A DNA stretch of 22,802 nucleotides from F-183 sp036502165 (GTDB lineage Bacteria; Acidobacteriota; Terriglobia; Bryobacterales; Bryobacteraceae), in assembly GCA_036502165.1 (NCBI GenBank), contig DASXZC010000184.1, forward strand, positions 1 to 22,802, given 5' to 3'. A program made the translations under genes and the position numbers. This document shows, one piece after another, positions 6,776-13,503 of this stretch. Within the stretch, counting starts at the first letter, position 1. Each line of letters opens with the position of its first letter. The notes under the pieces are model-generated. The model ran no database searches and was not told where the DNA came from. It saw only the letters and a program-made list of their open reading frames with translations.

Positions 6776-8137
6776 ATGTCTCAAGTAGGCGAGGCCATCA
6801 ACCGGTTCCATAAGCTGCTCGAATCGGAGCCCTATCGTGATATGAGCTGGGCGGAAGCTCTGCAGGACCGCATGAAGCAGGAACATCTGCTGTTCGGCAA
6901 CCGTCCCGCGTCTCCGGTACTCCGTCCGCACTTCATAACCGGCCGTCAATATCAGAATCTGGTCAAGGGTGCCGAGAGCCTCTTTTCCGCCATCAACCGG
7001 GTGCAGGAAGTGGCTCTCGCCAACCCCGCCCTGCTCAGCCGCATGCAATTGCTGCCGGCCGAGAAGATGCTGGCCGCCATCGATCCCGGATATCCGTTCC
7101 TCGCCGTCACCGGCCTCCTCGACACCAATCTGAACAACGGCAGTATCCGCTTCACGGAATACAATTCCGAAACCCCCGCCGGAGTCGCGTTCGGCGACGC
7201 CCTCTCGAATATCTTCTATGATTCGCCTCCGATGAAGGAATTCCGCAAGAAATATTCGCTGACCAAACTCGGTGGAACGAAGCAGTTGCTGCAGGCTTTG
7301 TTGAAGGCTTATAAGGAATTCAGCGACAAATCGGCACGCAAGCCCTACATCGGGATCCTCGAGTTCCGCCAGCCCTTCCAAACCGTCGCCGCGCCCGAGC
7401 ATCAGTTGCTCGCCGAGCTCTTCCGCAAGGAAGGCTGCCCGACGGAAGTCGTCTCGCCCGAACAGCTCGAATACAAAAACGGAGTCCTACGCAAGGGCGA
7501 CTTCGTGATCAATCTGATCTACCGCCGGATGAAGGTCAACGAATTCCTGGTGCGCTTCGACCTGACCCATCCCCTCGTCCGCGCCTATCAGGATCGCAAA
7601 GTTTGCATCGTGAACAGCTTCCGCGCCGAGCTCGCCCGCAAGAAGGCGATCTTCGACCTCCTGACCGACGAAGCCGTCACCTCCAAATTCCCGACCCCCG
7701 AGCGTAAAGCGATCCGCGAGTTCATCCCCTGGACCCGCGTCGTCACCCCCGGCAACACGACCCACAACGGCAAGGCCATCGATCTGGTCGACTACGTCCA
7801 GAAGCACCGCAACGAACTGGTCCTGAAGCCGAACGACGATTCCGCCGAGCTCCCCGTCTACCGCGGAGCCATGATGGACGATTCCAGTTGGGATCGAGCC
7901 CTGAAGCTTACCCAGCGCGCCCCCTACGTTGTGCAGGAACTGACCGAAACGACCCGCGTGCCGTTCCCGGTCCTGCAATACGGCAGCGTCCAAGTGAAGG
8001 ATCTGAATGTGGACGTCCATCCGCACTCCTTCCTCGGGAAAGTCTACGGCTGCTCTAGCTGGCTGACGACTGAAGCTCCGAGCGGCGCGAGGAGCGCAGT
8101 GGGATTGGCTCCGACGTTCATCATCGACTCGAAGTAA
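6776..8137 (+). CDS. Circularly permuted ATP-grasp domain protein
   Basis: A 453-aa protein of the circularly permuted ATP-grasp class related to glutathionylspermidine-synthase-like and 'type 2' ATP-grasp proteins. These enzymes ligate carboxylates to amines with ATP; substrates here are unknown. Visible blocks are FTEYNSETPAG (near 127-137), YIGILEFRQPFQTV, INLIYRRMKVNEFL, VNSFRAELARKKAIFDLLTD (near 282-301), VLKPNDDSAE and YVVQELTE (ATP-grasp core), VQVKDLNVDVHP, and the C-terminal GLAPTFIID. No signal peptide or membrane segment is visible, so it is likely cytoplasmic. The ATG at 6776 follows a weak GGAAAG about 12 bases upstream and a good promoter at 6720-6748. It is the only ORF between that promoter and the parDE palindrome, so it is probably monocistronic. 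Confidence 0.82.
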   Translation: MSQVGEAINRFHKLLESEPYRDMSWAEALQDRMKQEHLLFGNRPASPVLRPHFITGRQYQNLVKGAESLFSAINRVQEVALANPALLSRMQLLPAEKMLAAIDPGYPFLAVTGLLDTNLNNGSIRFTEYNSETPAGVAFGDALSNIFYDSPPMKEFRKKYSLTKLGGTKQLLQALLKAYKEFSDKSARKPYIGILEFRQPFQTVAAPEHQLLAELFRKEGCPTEVVSPEQLEYKNGVLRKGDFVINLIYRRMKVNEFLVRFDLTHPLVRAYQDRKVCIVNSFRAELARKKAIFDLLTDEAVTSKFPTPERKAIREFIPWTRVVTPGNTTHNGKAIDLVDYVQKHRNELVLKPNDDSAELPVYRGAMMDDSSWDRALKLTQRAPYVVQELTETTRVPFPVLQYGSVQVKDLNVDVHPHSFLGKVYGCSSWLTTEAPSGARSAVGLAPTFIIDSK

Positions 8138-8145
8138 GGGCGGTT

Positions 8146-8172
8146 GACACTTGACACAATGTGCCAAGTGTC
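8146..8172. promoter_or_regulatory. 27-bp palindromic operator/promoter region of parDE
   Basis: The palindrome is centred on 8159. Arms GACACTTG (8146-8153) and CAAGTGTC (8165-8172) are exact complements; inner CACA (8155-8158) and TGTG (8160-8163) also pair, so 12 of 13 positions per half-site match. Two overlapping -35-like TTGACA hexamers (8144-8149 and 8151-8156) lie in the left half. It begins eight bases after the ATP-grasp stop and ends 14 bases before the parD ATG. RHH antitoxins normally repress their own operon through such dyads, so this is the likely ParD-binding site. Confidence 0.65.
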
Positions 8173-8186
8173 GTCATGCTTCAGGT

Positions 8187-8489
8187 ATGGCTACGCACCG
8201 CACGACGGTCAATGTCTCCCTCACCCCGGAATTGGACGCATTCCTTCAAAGCAGGGTTGAATCCGGCCGTTATCAAACCACGAGCGAGGTGGTGCGCGAG
8301 GCCTTGCGGCTCCTCGAACGCCAAGAGCGCGACCGCGAGGAGGCGCTCGCGCAATTGAAGGCCAAGCTGGAACGCGGTATCGCTCAGGCGGATCGCGGCG
8401 AACTGCTCGACGGGGACGAAGTCTTCGAAGAACTTCGGGCGATGCTCGAGAGCCGGCCGAAGTCTAAGCCCAGGCTGTCAAAGCGGTGA
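8187..8489 (+). CDS. parD: ParD-family antitoxin (ribbon-helix-helix)
   Basis: A 100-aa antitoxin of the ParD/CopG type. The N-terminal ribbon-helix-helix contains TTVNVSLTPELDAFL (residues 5-19), then GRYQTTSEVVREALRLLERQE, the family signature. A charged C-terminal helix rich in Glu, Lys and Arg (48-90) would wrap the toxin. It neutralises the adjacent ParE and should repress the operon by binding the upstream palindrome. I chose the ATG at 8187 (MATHRTTVNV); an in-frame TTG at 8151 lies inside the palindrome and would add a Cys/His-rich leader not expected in the family. There is no clear Shine-Dalgarno (AGG is one base from the ATG), so a short or leaderless transcript is possible. Its TGA overlaps the toxin GTG. 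Confidence 0.9.
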   Translation: MATHRTTVNVSLTPELDAFLQSRVESGRYQTTSEVVREALRLLERQERDREEALAQLKAKLERGIAQADRGELLDGDEVFEELRAMLESRPKSKPRLSKR

Positions 8490-8803
8490 AGCGCCGATTC
8501 GTCCTGACGCCGGAGGCCAAGAGCGATCTCAAAGAAATCCTGGTGGACATCGCGGAAGACAGCCCGGCAACGGCCAACCGCGTCCGTACCGAGTTTTACG
8601 ACAGCTTCACCCGGTTGGCCAGCTCACCGGGCATCGGCCACTTCCACGAGGAACTCCTAGCCCGAAAATACCGGTTCTGGAATTTCTACTCGTACGTGGT
8701 CGTTTACGCGTGGGAAGCCAAGCCGATCCAAATCATCCGCATCGTGCATGGCGCGCGGGATCTGTCGGTGCTCTTCGCTCACCGCGGCGGCCGCAAGAAC
8801 TGA
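8486..8803 (+). CDS. parE: ParE-family toxin (RelE/ParE superfamily)
   Basis: A 105-aa toxin of the ParE branch of the RelE/ParE fold; characterised ParE proteins poison DNA gyrase, whereas RelE relatives cleave mRNA. It starts with MKRRFVLTPEAKSDLKEI (helix-rich N-terminus), followed by ANRVRTEFYDSFTRLASSPGIGHFHEEL. The family strand and C-terminal motif is YVVVYAWEAKPIQIIRIVHGARDL. Start is a GTG overlapping the parD stop (GTGA, 8486-8489), so synthesis is translationally coupled to the antitoxin. It ends nine bases before the convergent efp stop. Length and motifs look intact, suggesting a functional module. The cellular target is inferred from family only. Confidence 0.9.
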   Translation: MKRRFVLTPEAKSDLKEILVDIAEDSPATANRVRTEFYDSFTRLASSPGIGHFHEELLARKYRFWNFYSYVVVYAWEAKPIQIIRIVHGARDLSVLFAHRGGRKN

Positions 8804-8812
8804 GCCCCGCAC

Positions 8813-9373
8813 CTACGCCCGCGACAAATACGCACCCTCAGTCGTCGACACCCGGATCTTCTCACCTTCATTGATAAAAGGCGGCACCTGCACGATCAAC
8901 CCCGTATCTGTCTTCGCCGGCTTGGTGACGTTCGACACCGTCGCGCCCTTCAATCCAGGCTCCGTCTCGACCACCGTCAAATCCACCGTCGCAGGCAGGT
9001 CCACGCTGATCGCATTGCCCTCGTAGAACTCGACCGACACCTTCAGATTCGGAATCAGGTATTGCGTCGCATCGCCGAGCAGATCCTTCGTCAGGAAGAT
9101 CTGTTCGTAGTTCTCGATGTTCATGAAGTAGAAGCTCTCGCCCCCTTCGTCGTACAGGTACTCCATCTCCGCCTGCTCGAGTTGCGCGCGTTCGACTTTG
9201 TCTTCAGACGAGAAGCGGTGCTCGAACATCGAACCCGAACGCAGGTTGCGCATCTTGACCTGGACGAAGCCGCGCAGGTTGCCGGGCGTCCGATGAGTCA
9301 TGGTGAAAATCGAGTGCAGTTCGTTGTTGAACTTGACCACCATGCCAGGACGCAGTTGTGTTGCTGAAATCAT
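8813..9373 (-). CDS. efp: Elongation factor P
   Basis: A 186-aa EF-P, which binds between ribosomal P and E sites and rescues ribosomes stalled at polyproline. Domain I: MISATQLRPGMVVKFNNELH, then HRTPGNLRGFVQVKMRNL (27-44). Domain II includes FYFMNIENYEQIFL and LIPNLKVSVEFYEGNAISVDLP. Domain III: ETEPGLKGATVSNVTKPA and TGLIVQVPPFINEGEKIRVST, ending in YLSRA. The modification loop that reads PGKG in E. coli (Lys34) is PGNLRG here, with Asn32 at the tip and Arg34 two residues on, so neither standard beta-lysylation nor standard Arg rhamnosylation of the tip is possible. The start is the ATG at 9373; the nearest GGAG is 14 bases upstream. Last gene of a minus-strand run, 46 bases after the Dabb gene. 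Confidence 0.97.
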   Translation of the reverse strand: MISATQLRPGMVVKFNNELHSIFTMTHRTPGNLRGFVQVKMRNLRSGSMFEHRFSSEDKVERAQLEQAEMEYLYDEGGESFYFMNIENYEQIFLTKDLLGDATQYLIPNLKVSVEFYEGNAISVDLPATVDLTVVETEPGLKGATVSNVTKPAKTDTGLIVQVPPFINEGEKIRVSTTEGAYLSRA

Positions 9374-9419
9374 TTGGTGCTTTGAAACTCCAGGTGAGGA
9401 TTAACTATTAGTGTACAAC

Positions 9420-9803
9420 TCAGTTCGTAATATCGTGCGTCGTCGACTGCTCGTGGACCGCCTGATACATCTTGTTCCACTCTTGATGCGCGGGATTGTC
9501 GGCATACGCGGCGAACGCGGCGGCGTTCTCGAACTCCATCACGAATGCGGATGTGTAGCCTTGGCCCTGTACCTTGATCCCCTTCGTCCAGACGCTCTTG
9601 ACGCCCGGGATCTCTCCCGCCATCTTCTCGACGCCCTTGAGGACCTCGGTCTTCTGAGCGTCAGTCGCCTCCGCCTTCCACTTGATCGTAACGACGTGCA
9701 AAATGGTCGACGGCTTAGTGAACCGGTTCGCGCCCACCAGCGTTCCAGCCAGGAAAAGCGCGCCAGCGGCGCAGACCGACAAAATCAGATTTCTCGTTCT
9801 CAT
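9420..9803 (-). CDS. Exported or membrane-anchored Dabb (stress-responsive A/B barrel) protein
   Basis: A 127-aa protein with an N-terminal signal or anchor (MRTRNLILSVCAAGALFLAG, 1-20) and a dimeric alpha/beta-barrel (Dabb, PF07876-like) domain at about 34-118. Supporting motifs are ILHVVTIKWKAEATDAQKTE, IPGVKSVWTKG, SAFVMEFENAAAFAAYADNP and AHQEW. Dabb proteins are small ferredoxin-like folds with varied or unknown activities; none can be assigned here. The start is the ATG at 9803, with GAGGA seven bases upstream. It overlaps the stop of the preceding DUF3592-like gene by four bases (ATGA, 9800-9803), implying translational coupling. The export signal is unusual because many Dabb proteins are cytoplasmic. 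Confidence 0.85.
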   Translation of the reverse strand: MRTRNLILSVCAAGALFLAGTLVGANRFTKPSTILHVVTIKWKAEATDAQKTEVLKGVEKMAGEIPGVKSVWTKGIKVQGQGYTSAFVMEFENAAAFAAYADNPAHQEWNKMYQAVHEQSTTHDITN

Positions 9804-10228
9804 TCAAGATCCTCTTTCTTTAAGCCTGCCGCGCCCGCGCCGTATTGCAGCGTGTACAAATCGCGCAACCCACTCCACACTTCGCACAGCACAATCGAAT
9901 TCGCCGGATTGCGCAGCGTATACTTGATCGCCACCTGCCCGATCAGCCGGTCGATCCCCCCAGGCAGCAGTTGCCGCAGCGCACTCAAGTCCTGGCTGCC
10001 CGTGTACGACACGCCATTCACCTGATACTGATAGACCAGCGTGTCGTCGATGACATCGATGATCATGGCATCGCCCAATCGCCCCTCGCGATTCACGAAG
10101 AGGCGGCGATTTTGCTCGCGCCGCTCAGGAGAATTGCGCTTGTTGTAGCCAATCCAGACCGCTGCGCCAATCAGCGCGGCCGCCAGCAGGGCTAAACCCG
10201 CTACTTGCCAGGCCATTATAGAATTCAC
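9800..10228 (-). CDS. Single-pass membrane protein, DUF3592-like
   Basis: A 142-aa protein with one N-terminal transmembrane helix (WQVAGLALLAAALIGAAVWI, about 7-26) followed by a basic stretch (NKRNSPERREQNRR) and a soluble beta-rich domain. The pattern DTLVYQYQVNGVSYTGSQ, then GQVAIKYTLRNPANSIVL, resembles DUF3592, a family of unknown role. Two starts are possible: GTG at 10228 (AGGA three bases upstream, short spacing) or ATG at 10216, which removes four residues. The gene begins 14 bases after the transaldolase stop, so it belongs to the same transcript, and its stop overlaps the Dabb gene by four bases. The DUF3592 assignment is tentative. Confidence 0.75.
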   Translation of the reverse strand: MNSIMAWQVAGLALLAAALIGAAVWIGYNKRNSPERREQNRRLFVNREGRLGDAMIIDVIDDTLVYQYQVNGVSYTGSQDLSALRQLLPGGIDRLIGQVAIKYTLRNPANSIVLCEVWSGLRDLYTLQYGAGAAGLKKEDLE

Positions 10229-10242
10229 GGATCCTGCGGACG

Positions 10243-10908
10243 CTAGTGCTTGCCCGCGCCAACCGGCTCGAACGCCTTGGCGTAATCCTTCAGGAACTGA
10301 TCGAGCCCCTTATCGGTGAGCGGATGATTGAACAAAGCATCCATCACCTTGAACGGCATCGTGCCCACTTGCGCGCCCGCCTTCGCTGCTTCGATCACGT
10401 GCAGCGAGTGCCGCAGCGACGCCGCCAGCACCTGCGTCTTGAAGCCCTGCACTTCGAACACTTCCACGATCTCGCGGATCAAATGGTTGCCATCCCAGCC
10501 GATATCATCGACACGGCCGACGAACGGACTCACCAGATACGCGCCCGCCTTCGCCGCCAGAATTGCCTGCGCGGTCGAGAAGCACAGCGTGACGTTCGTG
10601 CGCACGCCTTCCTTGCTCAGCGCGGAACACGCCTTGATTCCCTCGCGGATCAACGGCAGCTTCACCACCACATTCTTGTGGATTTTCGAAAGCTTCAGGC
10701 CGTCTTCGATCATTTTCGGAGCTTCGAGCGACACGACTTCCGCGCTGACGTCGCCGTCGACGATCTCGCAGATGCGGCGAATCTGTTCTTCGATGGGAAC
10801 GCCTTCTTTGGCGATCAGGGTCGGATTCGTAGTTACGCCATCGACGATGCCCCAGGCCGCGCCCTTGCGCAGTTCATCCAGGTTCGCGGTATCCAGAAAA
10901 AATCTCAT
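10243..10908 (-). CDS. Small transaldolase / fructose-6-phosphate aldolase-like (Tal/MipB family)
   Basis: A 221-aa TIM-barrel class I aldolase of the short TalC/FSA/MipB group (usual length 210-225). Members transfer dihydroxyacetone units between sugar phosphates in the pentose phosphate pathway, or split fructose-6-phosphate; sequence alone does not decide which. Motifs: FFLDTANLDELRK (3-15), IVDGVTTNPTLIAKEG (21-36), the Schiff-base Lys83 in VVVKLPL, RTNVTLCFSTAQAILAAKAGA, SPFVGRVDD (near 127-135), and ASLRHSLHV. The start ATG at 10908 has AGGTG seven bases upstream. It lies 68 bases after the GH5 stop and 14 bases before the DUF3592-like gene. Cytoplasmic. Confidence 0.93.
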   Translation of the reverse strand: MRFFLDTANLDELRKGAAWGIVDGVTTNPTLIAKEGVPIEEQIRRICEIVDGDVSAEVVSLEAPKMIEDGLKLSKIHKNVVVKLPLIREGIKACSALSKEGVRTNVTLCFSTAQAILAAKAGAYLVSPFVGRVDDIGWDGNHLIREIVEVFEVQGFKTQVLAASLRHSLHVIEAAKAGAQVGTMPFKVMDALFNHPLTDKGLDQFLKDYAKAFEPVGAGKH

Positions 10909-10952
10909 GTCATTTCACCTTTAAGCAGGTTGGTGTTCTCAAGTGGCGGTTT

Positions 10953-10975
10953 CGGAAGTGCGCAACGCGCTTCCG
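10953..10975 (-). other. Hairpin directly after the GH5 stop codon
   Basis: Plus-strand order: CGGAAG, T, GCG, loop CAA, CGC, G, CTTCCG. This gives a six- plus three-base-pair stem with one mismatch, starting at the GH5 stop codon. There is no T-run on the minus strand, so it is not a standard intrinsic terminator; it might be a weak terminator or an RNA-stabilising element between the GH5 gene and the transaldolase gene. Confidence 0.4.
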
Positions 10976-10976
10976 C

Positions 10977-13442
10977 TTACTTCACATTCCCTTTGATCTT
11001 AGCACCAGCAGAAAGCGGCGATCCGGAACTTCCGAGCACCGTCGATCCAAATGCAACCTGCACCGTCGGACCCGCGCCGCCGATCGCGAAGATCAGATCC
11101 ATCAGCCCGTCTCCATTCAGATCCGCGCCCGCCGCCACCCACGGAGCGCCCGCATTGTTCCACGCCGTTACCGCCGCGAAAACTCCATCGCCTTTGTCCG
11201 CATAAAGCAAAGGTGGCTGCCCGACCAACGTGAGGATCAACGCGTGCCCCGTGCCATGGTCGATCGCAGCCACCGAGATTCGCCGGAGTCCGATTTGCGA
11301 CGGCGGCAGCGGTCCGATCCGCGTTGCAGTTTCATCTCGGAACGATCCGTCGCCATTGTTGATGAGGATCTGCACGGAATCCGGCTGATTCGCCGCCGGA
11401 TGCTGGTAACCGATAATGAGATCCTCGAGCCCGTCGCCATTGAGGTCCGCATGCGCCATGCATCCGCCCGTCACAGGCGAAACGGCGCCGCCCGCTGGCA
11501 CAGGAAACGCCGGCCCATTCACAAAATTCCCGTGGCCATCATTCAGAAAGAGCCGCCCACCCGTGCCGCCCGTCCATCCGATCGCCGCCAGGTCGAACAC
11601 CTGTTTCCGCCGCCTCGGATCCCTCAGCAACTCCGGCTGCGGACCCTCCACAACAGGCGCACTTCCCAATCGCGGAACGAACACGCCGCAAATAAAATCA
11701 CGATTCCCCGCCGTCGGATCCGAAAGCTCCGCAGGCATCGCCCCGGGATCGCCCGTGAAGTGCCCCGTGCCATCATTGCGCAGGATCTCTACCGCCAACC
11801 CCTGCGGATGATTTCCCTGATTATTGAAGACGACCAAATCGTCGACGCCATCGCCGTCGATATCCGCCGCAGCCGCGCCCATTGTCGAAAACGCCCCTTG
11901 CGGTAGATTCGCCGTCGCATCCTGATAAGCATTCCCCGCCGCGGGCAACACCAGCTTGCTTTGCGCTCCACCGCCTCCCGCAGGAAAGCGGCCGTTGTCC
12001 GGAAGGAACACGCCCATGCGTCCCGAACGATCGAAACGCCCCGGCACAATCACATCGACAAACTGCTGCGTCGGCGGCGCGCCGACAAAGTTCGCGGGGA
12101 TCATGATGCCCCCGCCCGCATTCAAAAAAATCTGCACGGGAGCGTCCGGCAGCGTTGGCCAATTGATCGGCGTCACCACGAGATCCGGCGCGCCATCGCC
12201 ATTCAAATCGGCAGCAATCAATCCTTCCGCATAAACATTCCCAAGTTCCACGCCATCGATCTCCACTGATCTCGCGCCCGTGAACGGTTGGATCGCGCCG
12301 GTCTGTGCCGGATAAGAGATCGTCCACGGCTGAAACCCCAACGCCTGCGCAAGATTCGGATCGATCACCCTCGAACCCGGATTGCCCAGCACGAGATCAA
12401 ACCCGTCCTCGTACTCCCACATCGACCACCCGATCCCGTATTTCTCAAACGCCGATCGCATGTCATACAGCCACCGCGCCCGCGAATCCGCCGGACTGTA
12501 TGGCTTGTACGAACCAAACTCATTCGCCACCACGTGGACTCCCCACTTCTTCGCCCACGCCGCCGCCAGATGGATGTTCCAATCGATCTGCTCCGCATCC
12601 CAACCCTGGGCCTGATAAGGCTGAAGCAGCGCCAGTATTCCACTATCAGTCGTCTGATTGATCAGCGTCTGCAACGCCGGCAGATACGCCGGATAAGGAA
12701 CATTGCGCAAACTCGCGATCGTCGTCGGATCCACCCACGTCGCACCCTGATGCGTGAACGTCAGCGGATCATAATCGTGCAGAACATAAATCACATTAGG
12801 ATCGTTGTACGGCGTCATGCTCAACAGCGCATCGAGCCCGCTCCAATTCGTCGGAGTCACCAGCACCGTATGAGCCGTATCAATCTTGCGTATGCCCGCG
12901 AGCACCTGCAGTTGCTCGGTATCCCACGCAGCCTGCGTCCACAAATTCGTCGGCTCATTCATCACTTCAAAGAAGAGCAACTCAGGATCGCGATTGGCAT
13001 AACGCACAGCCAGCATCTGCCAAGTCGCAATCAACTCCTGCGGAGCCGAAGGCGTCGCCCAATAATAGGTCACGTACTGCGCATCCGCATGGAAGTCGAG
13101 CATCACCGCCATGCCCGCATTGAGGAACAAATCAATCGCCGCGTCGAGCTTCGTCAGATTCGCCGCGACCGCCGACGCAGGTAAGAAGCTTGTGAGAATG
13201 TATTCCGGCGCGACCGGCAGACGAATGCACGTAAATCCCGAATTCTTCAGCAGCGTCACATCCGAAGGACCCACCGTCAGCGGACTCCCGTATTCAAACC
13301 AGTCATCCATGTTTACGCCGCGCGCCAGATGCGCATAGCGTGCATCACTGACATTCGTCGCCGATTGAGCCAATATCACGGGCGCAAGAACGCATACGAA
13401 AGCAGCAAAGCGAATGAGACGGGATAGAGAGTTCAGGCCCAT
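10977..13442 (-). CDS. Secreted GH5 glycoside hydrolase with C-terminal VCBS/FG-GAP repeats
   Basis: An 821-aa exported glycosidase. A Sec signal (IRFAAFVCVLAPVILAQS) precedes a GH5 (cellulase-type) TIM barrel at about 40-380. Motifs: ARGVNMDDWFEYG, FTCIRLPVAPEY, MLDFHADAQY, FFEVMNEP with acid/base Glu163, VIYVLHDYDP, and VVANEFGSY with nucleophile Glu308, then WSMWEYEDGFDL. The rest carries at least four Ca-binding FG-GAP/VCBS turns: ADLNGDGAPD (~411), ADIDGDGVDD (~526), ADLNGDGLED (~663) and ADLNGDGLMD (~770), which form a beta-propeller-like module probably for binding or stability. The likely substrate is a beta-glucan or mannan, not resolvable. I chose the ATG at 13442 (GGAG 11 bases upstream); an in-frame TTG at 13460 is also possible. 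Divergent from the M20 peptidase. Confidence 0.9.
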   Translation of the reverse strand: MGLNSLSRLIRFAAFVCVLAPVILAQSATNVSDARYAHLARGVNMDDWFEYGSPLTVGPSDVTLLKNSGFTCIRLPVAPEYILTSFLPASAVAANLTKLDAAIDLFLNAGMAVMLDFHADAQYVTYYWATPSAPQELIATWQMLAVRYANRDPELLFFEVMNEPTNLWTQAAWDTEQLQVLAGIRKIDTAHTVLVTPTNWSGLDALLSMTPYNDPNVIYVLHDYDPLTFTHQGATWVDPTTIASLRNVPYPAYLPALQTLINQTTDSGILALLQPYQAQGWDAEQIDWNIHLAAAWAKKWGVHVVANEFGSYKPYSPADSRARWLYDMRSAFEKYGIGWSMWEYEDGFDLVLGNPGSRVIDPNLAQALGFQPWTISYPAQTGAIQPFTGARSVEIDGVELGNVYAEGLIAADLNGDGAPDLVVTPINWPTLPDAPVQIFLNAGGGIMIPANFVGAPPTQQFVDVIVPGRFDRSGRMGVFLPDNGRFPAGGGGAQSKLVLPAAGNAYQDATANLPQGAFSTMGAAAADIDGDGVDDLVVFNNQGNHPQGLAVEILRNDGTGHFTGDPGAMPAELSDPTAGNRDFICGVFVPRLGSAPVVEGPQPELLRDPRRRKQVFDLAAIGWTGGTGGRLFLNDGHGNFVNGPAFPVPAGGAVSPVTGGCMAHADLNGDGLEDLIIGYQHPAANQPDSVQILINNGDGSFRDETATRIGPLPPSQIGLRRISVAAIDHGTGHALILTLVGQPPLLYADKGDGVFAAVTAWNNAGAPWVAAGADLNGDGLMDLIFAIGGAGPTVQVAFGSTVLGSSGSPLSAGAKIKGNVK

Positions 13443-13503
13443 CTTTCTATTCTGCTCCAACTCTCCCGCTCCGCCCGTAGCCCGGTGCTAATATTCATGA
13501 AGC

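Noticed and set aside
8144..8179. Standard sigma70 promoter for parD from the tandem TTGACA boxes
   Set aside because: No good -10 lies at 16-18 bp; CATGCT at 18 bp is a poor match, so only the operator is reported as a feature.
10953..10975. GH5-transaldolase intergenic hairpin as an intrinsic terminator
   Set aside because: Good stem but no T-run on the minus strand; kept only as an unassigned hairpin.
12288..13184. 298-aa plus-strand frame opposite the GH5 gene
   Set aside because: Arg/Ile/His-dominated composition typical of an antisense shadow; the GH5 frame has catalytic motifs and a signal peptide.
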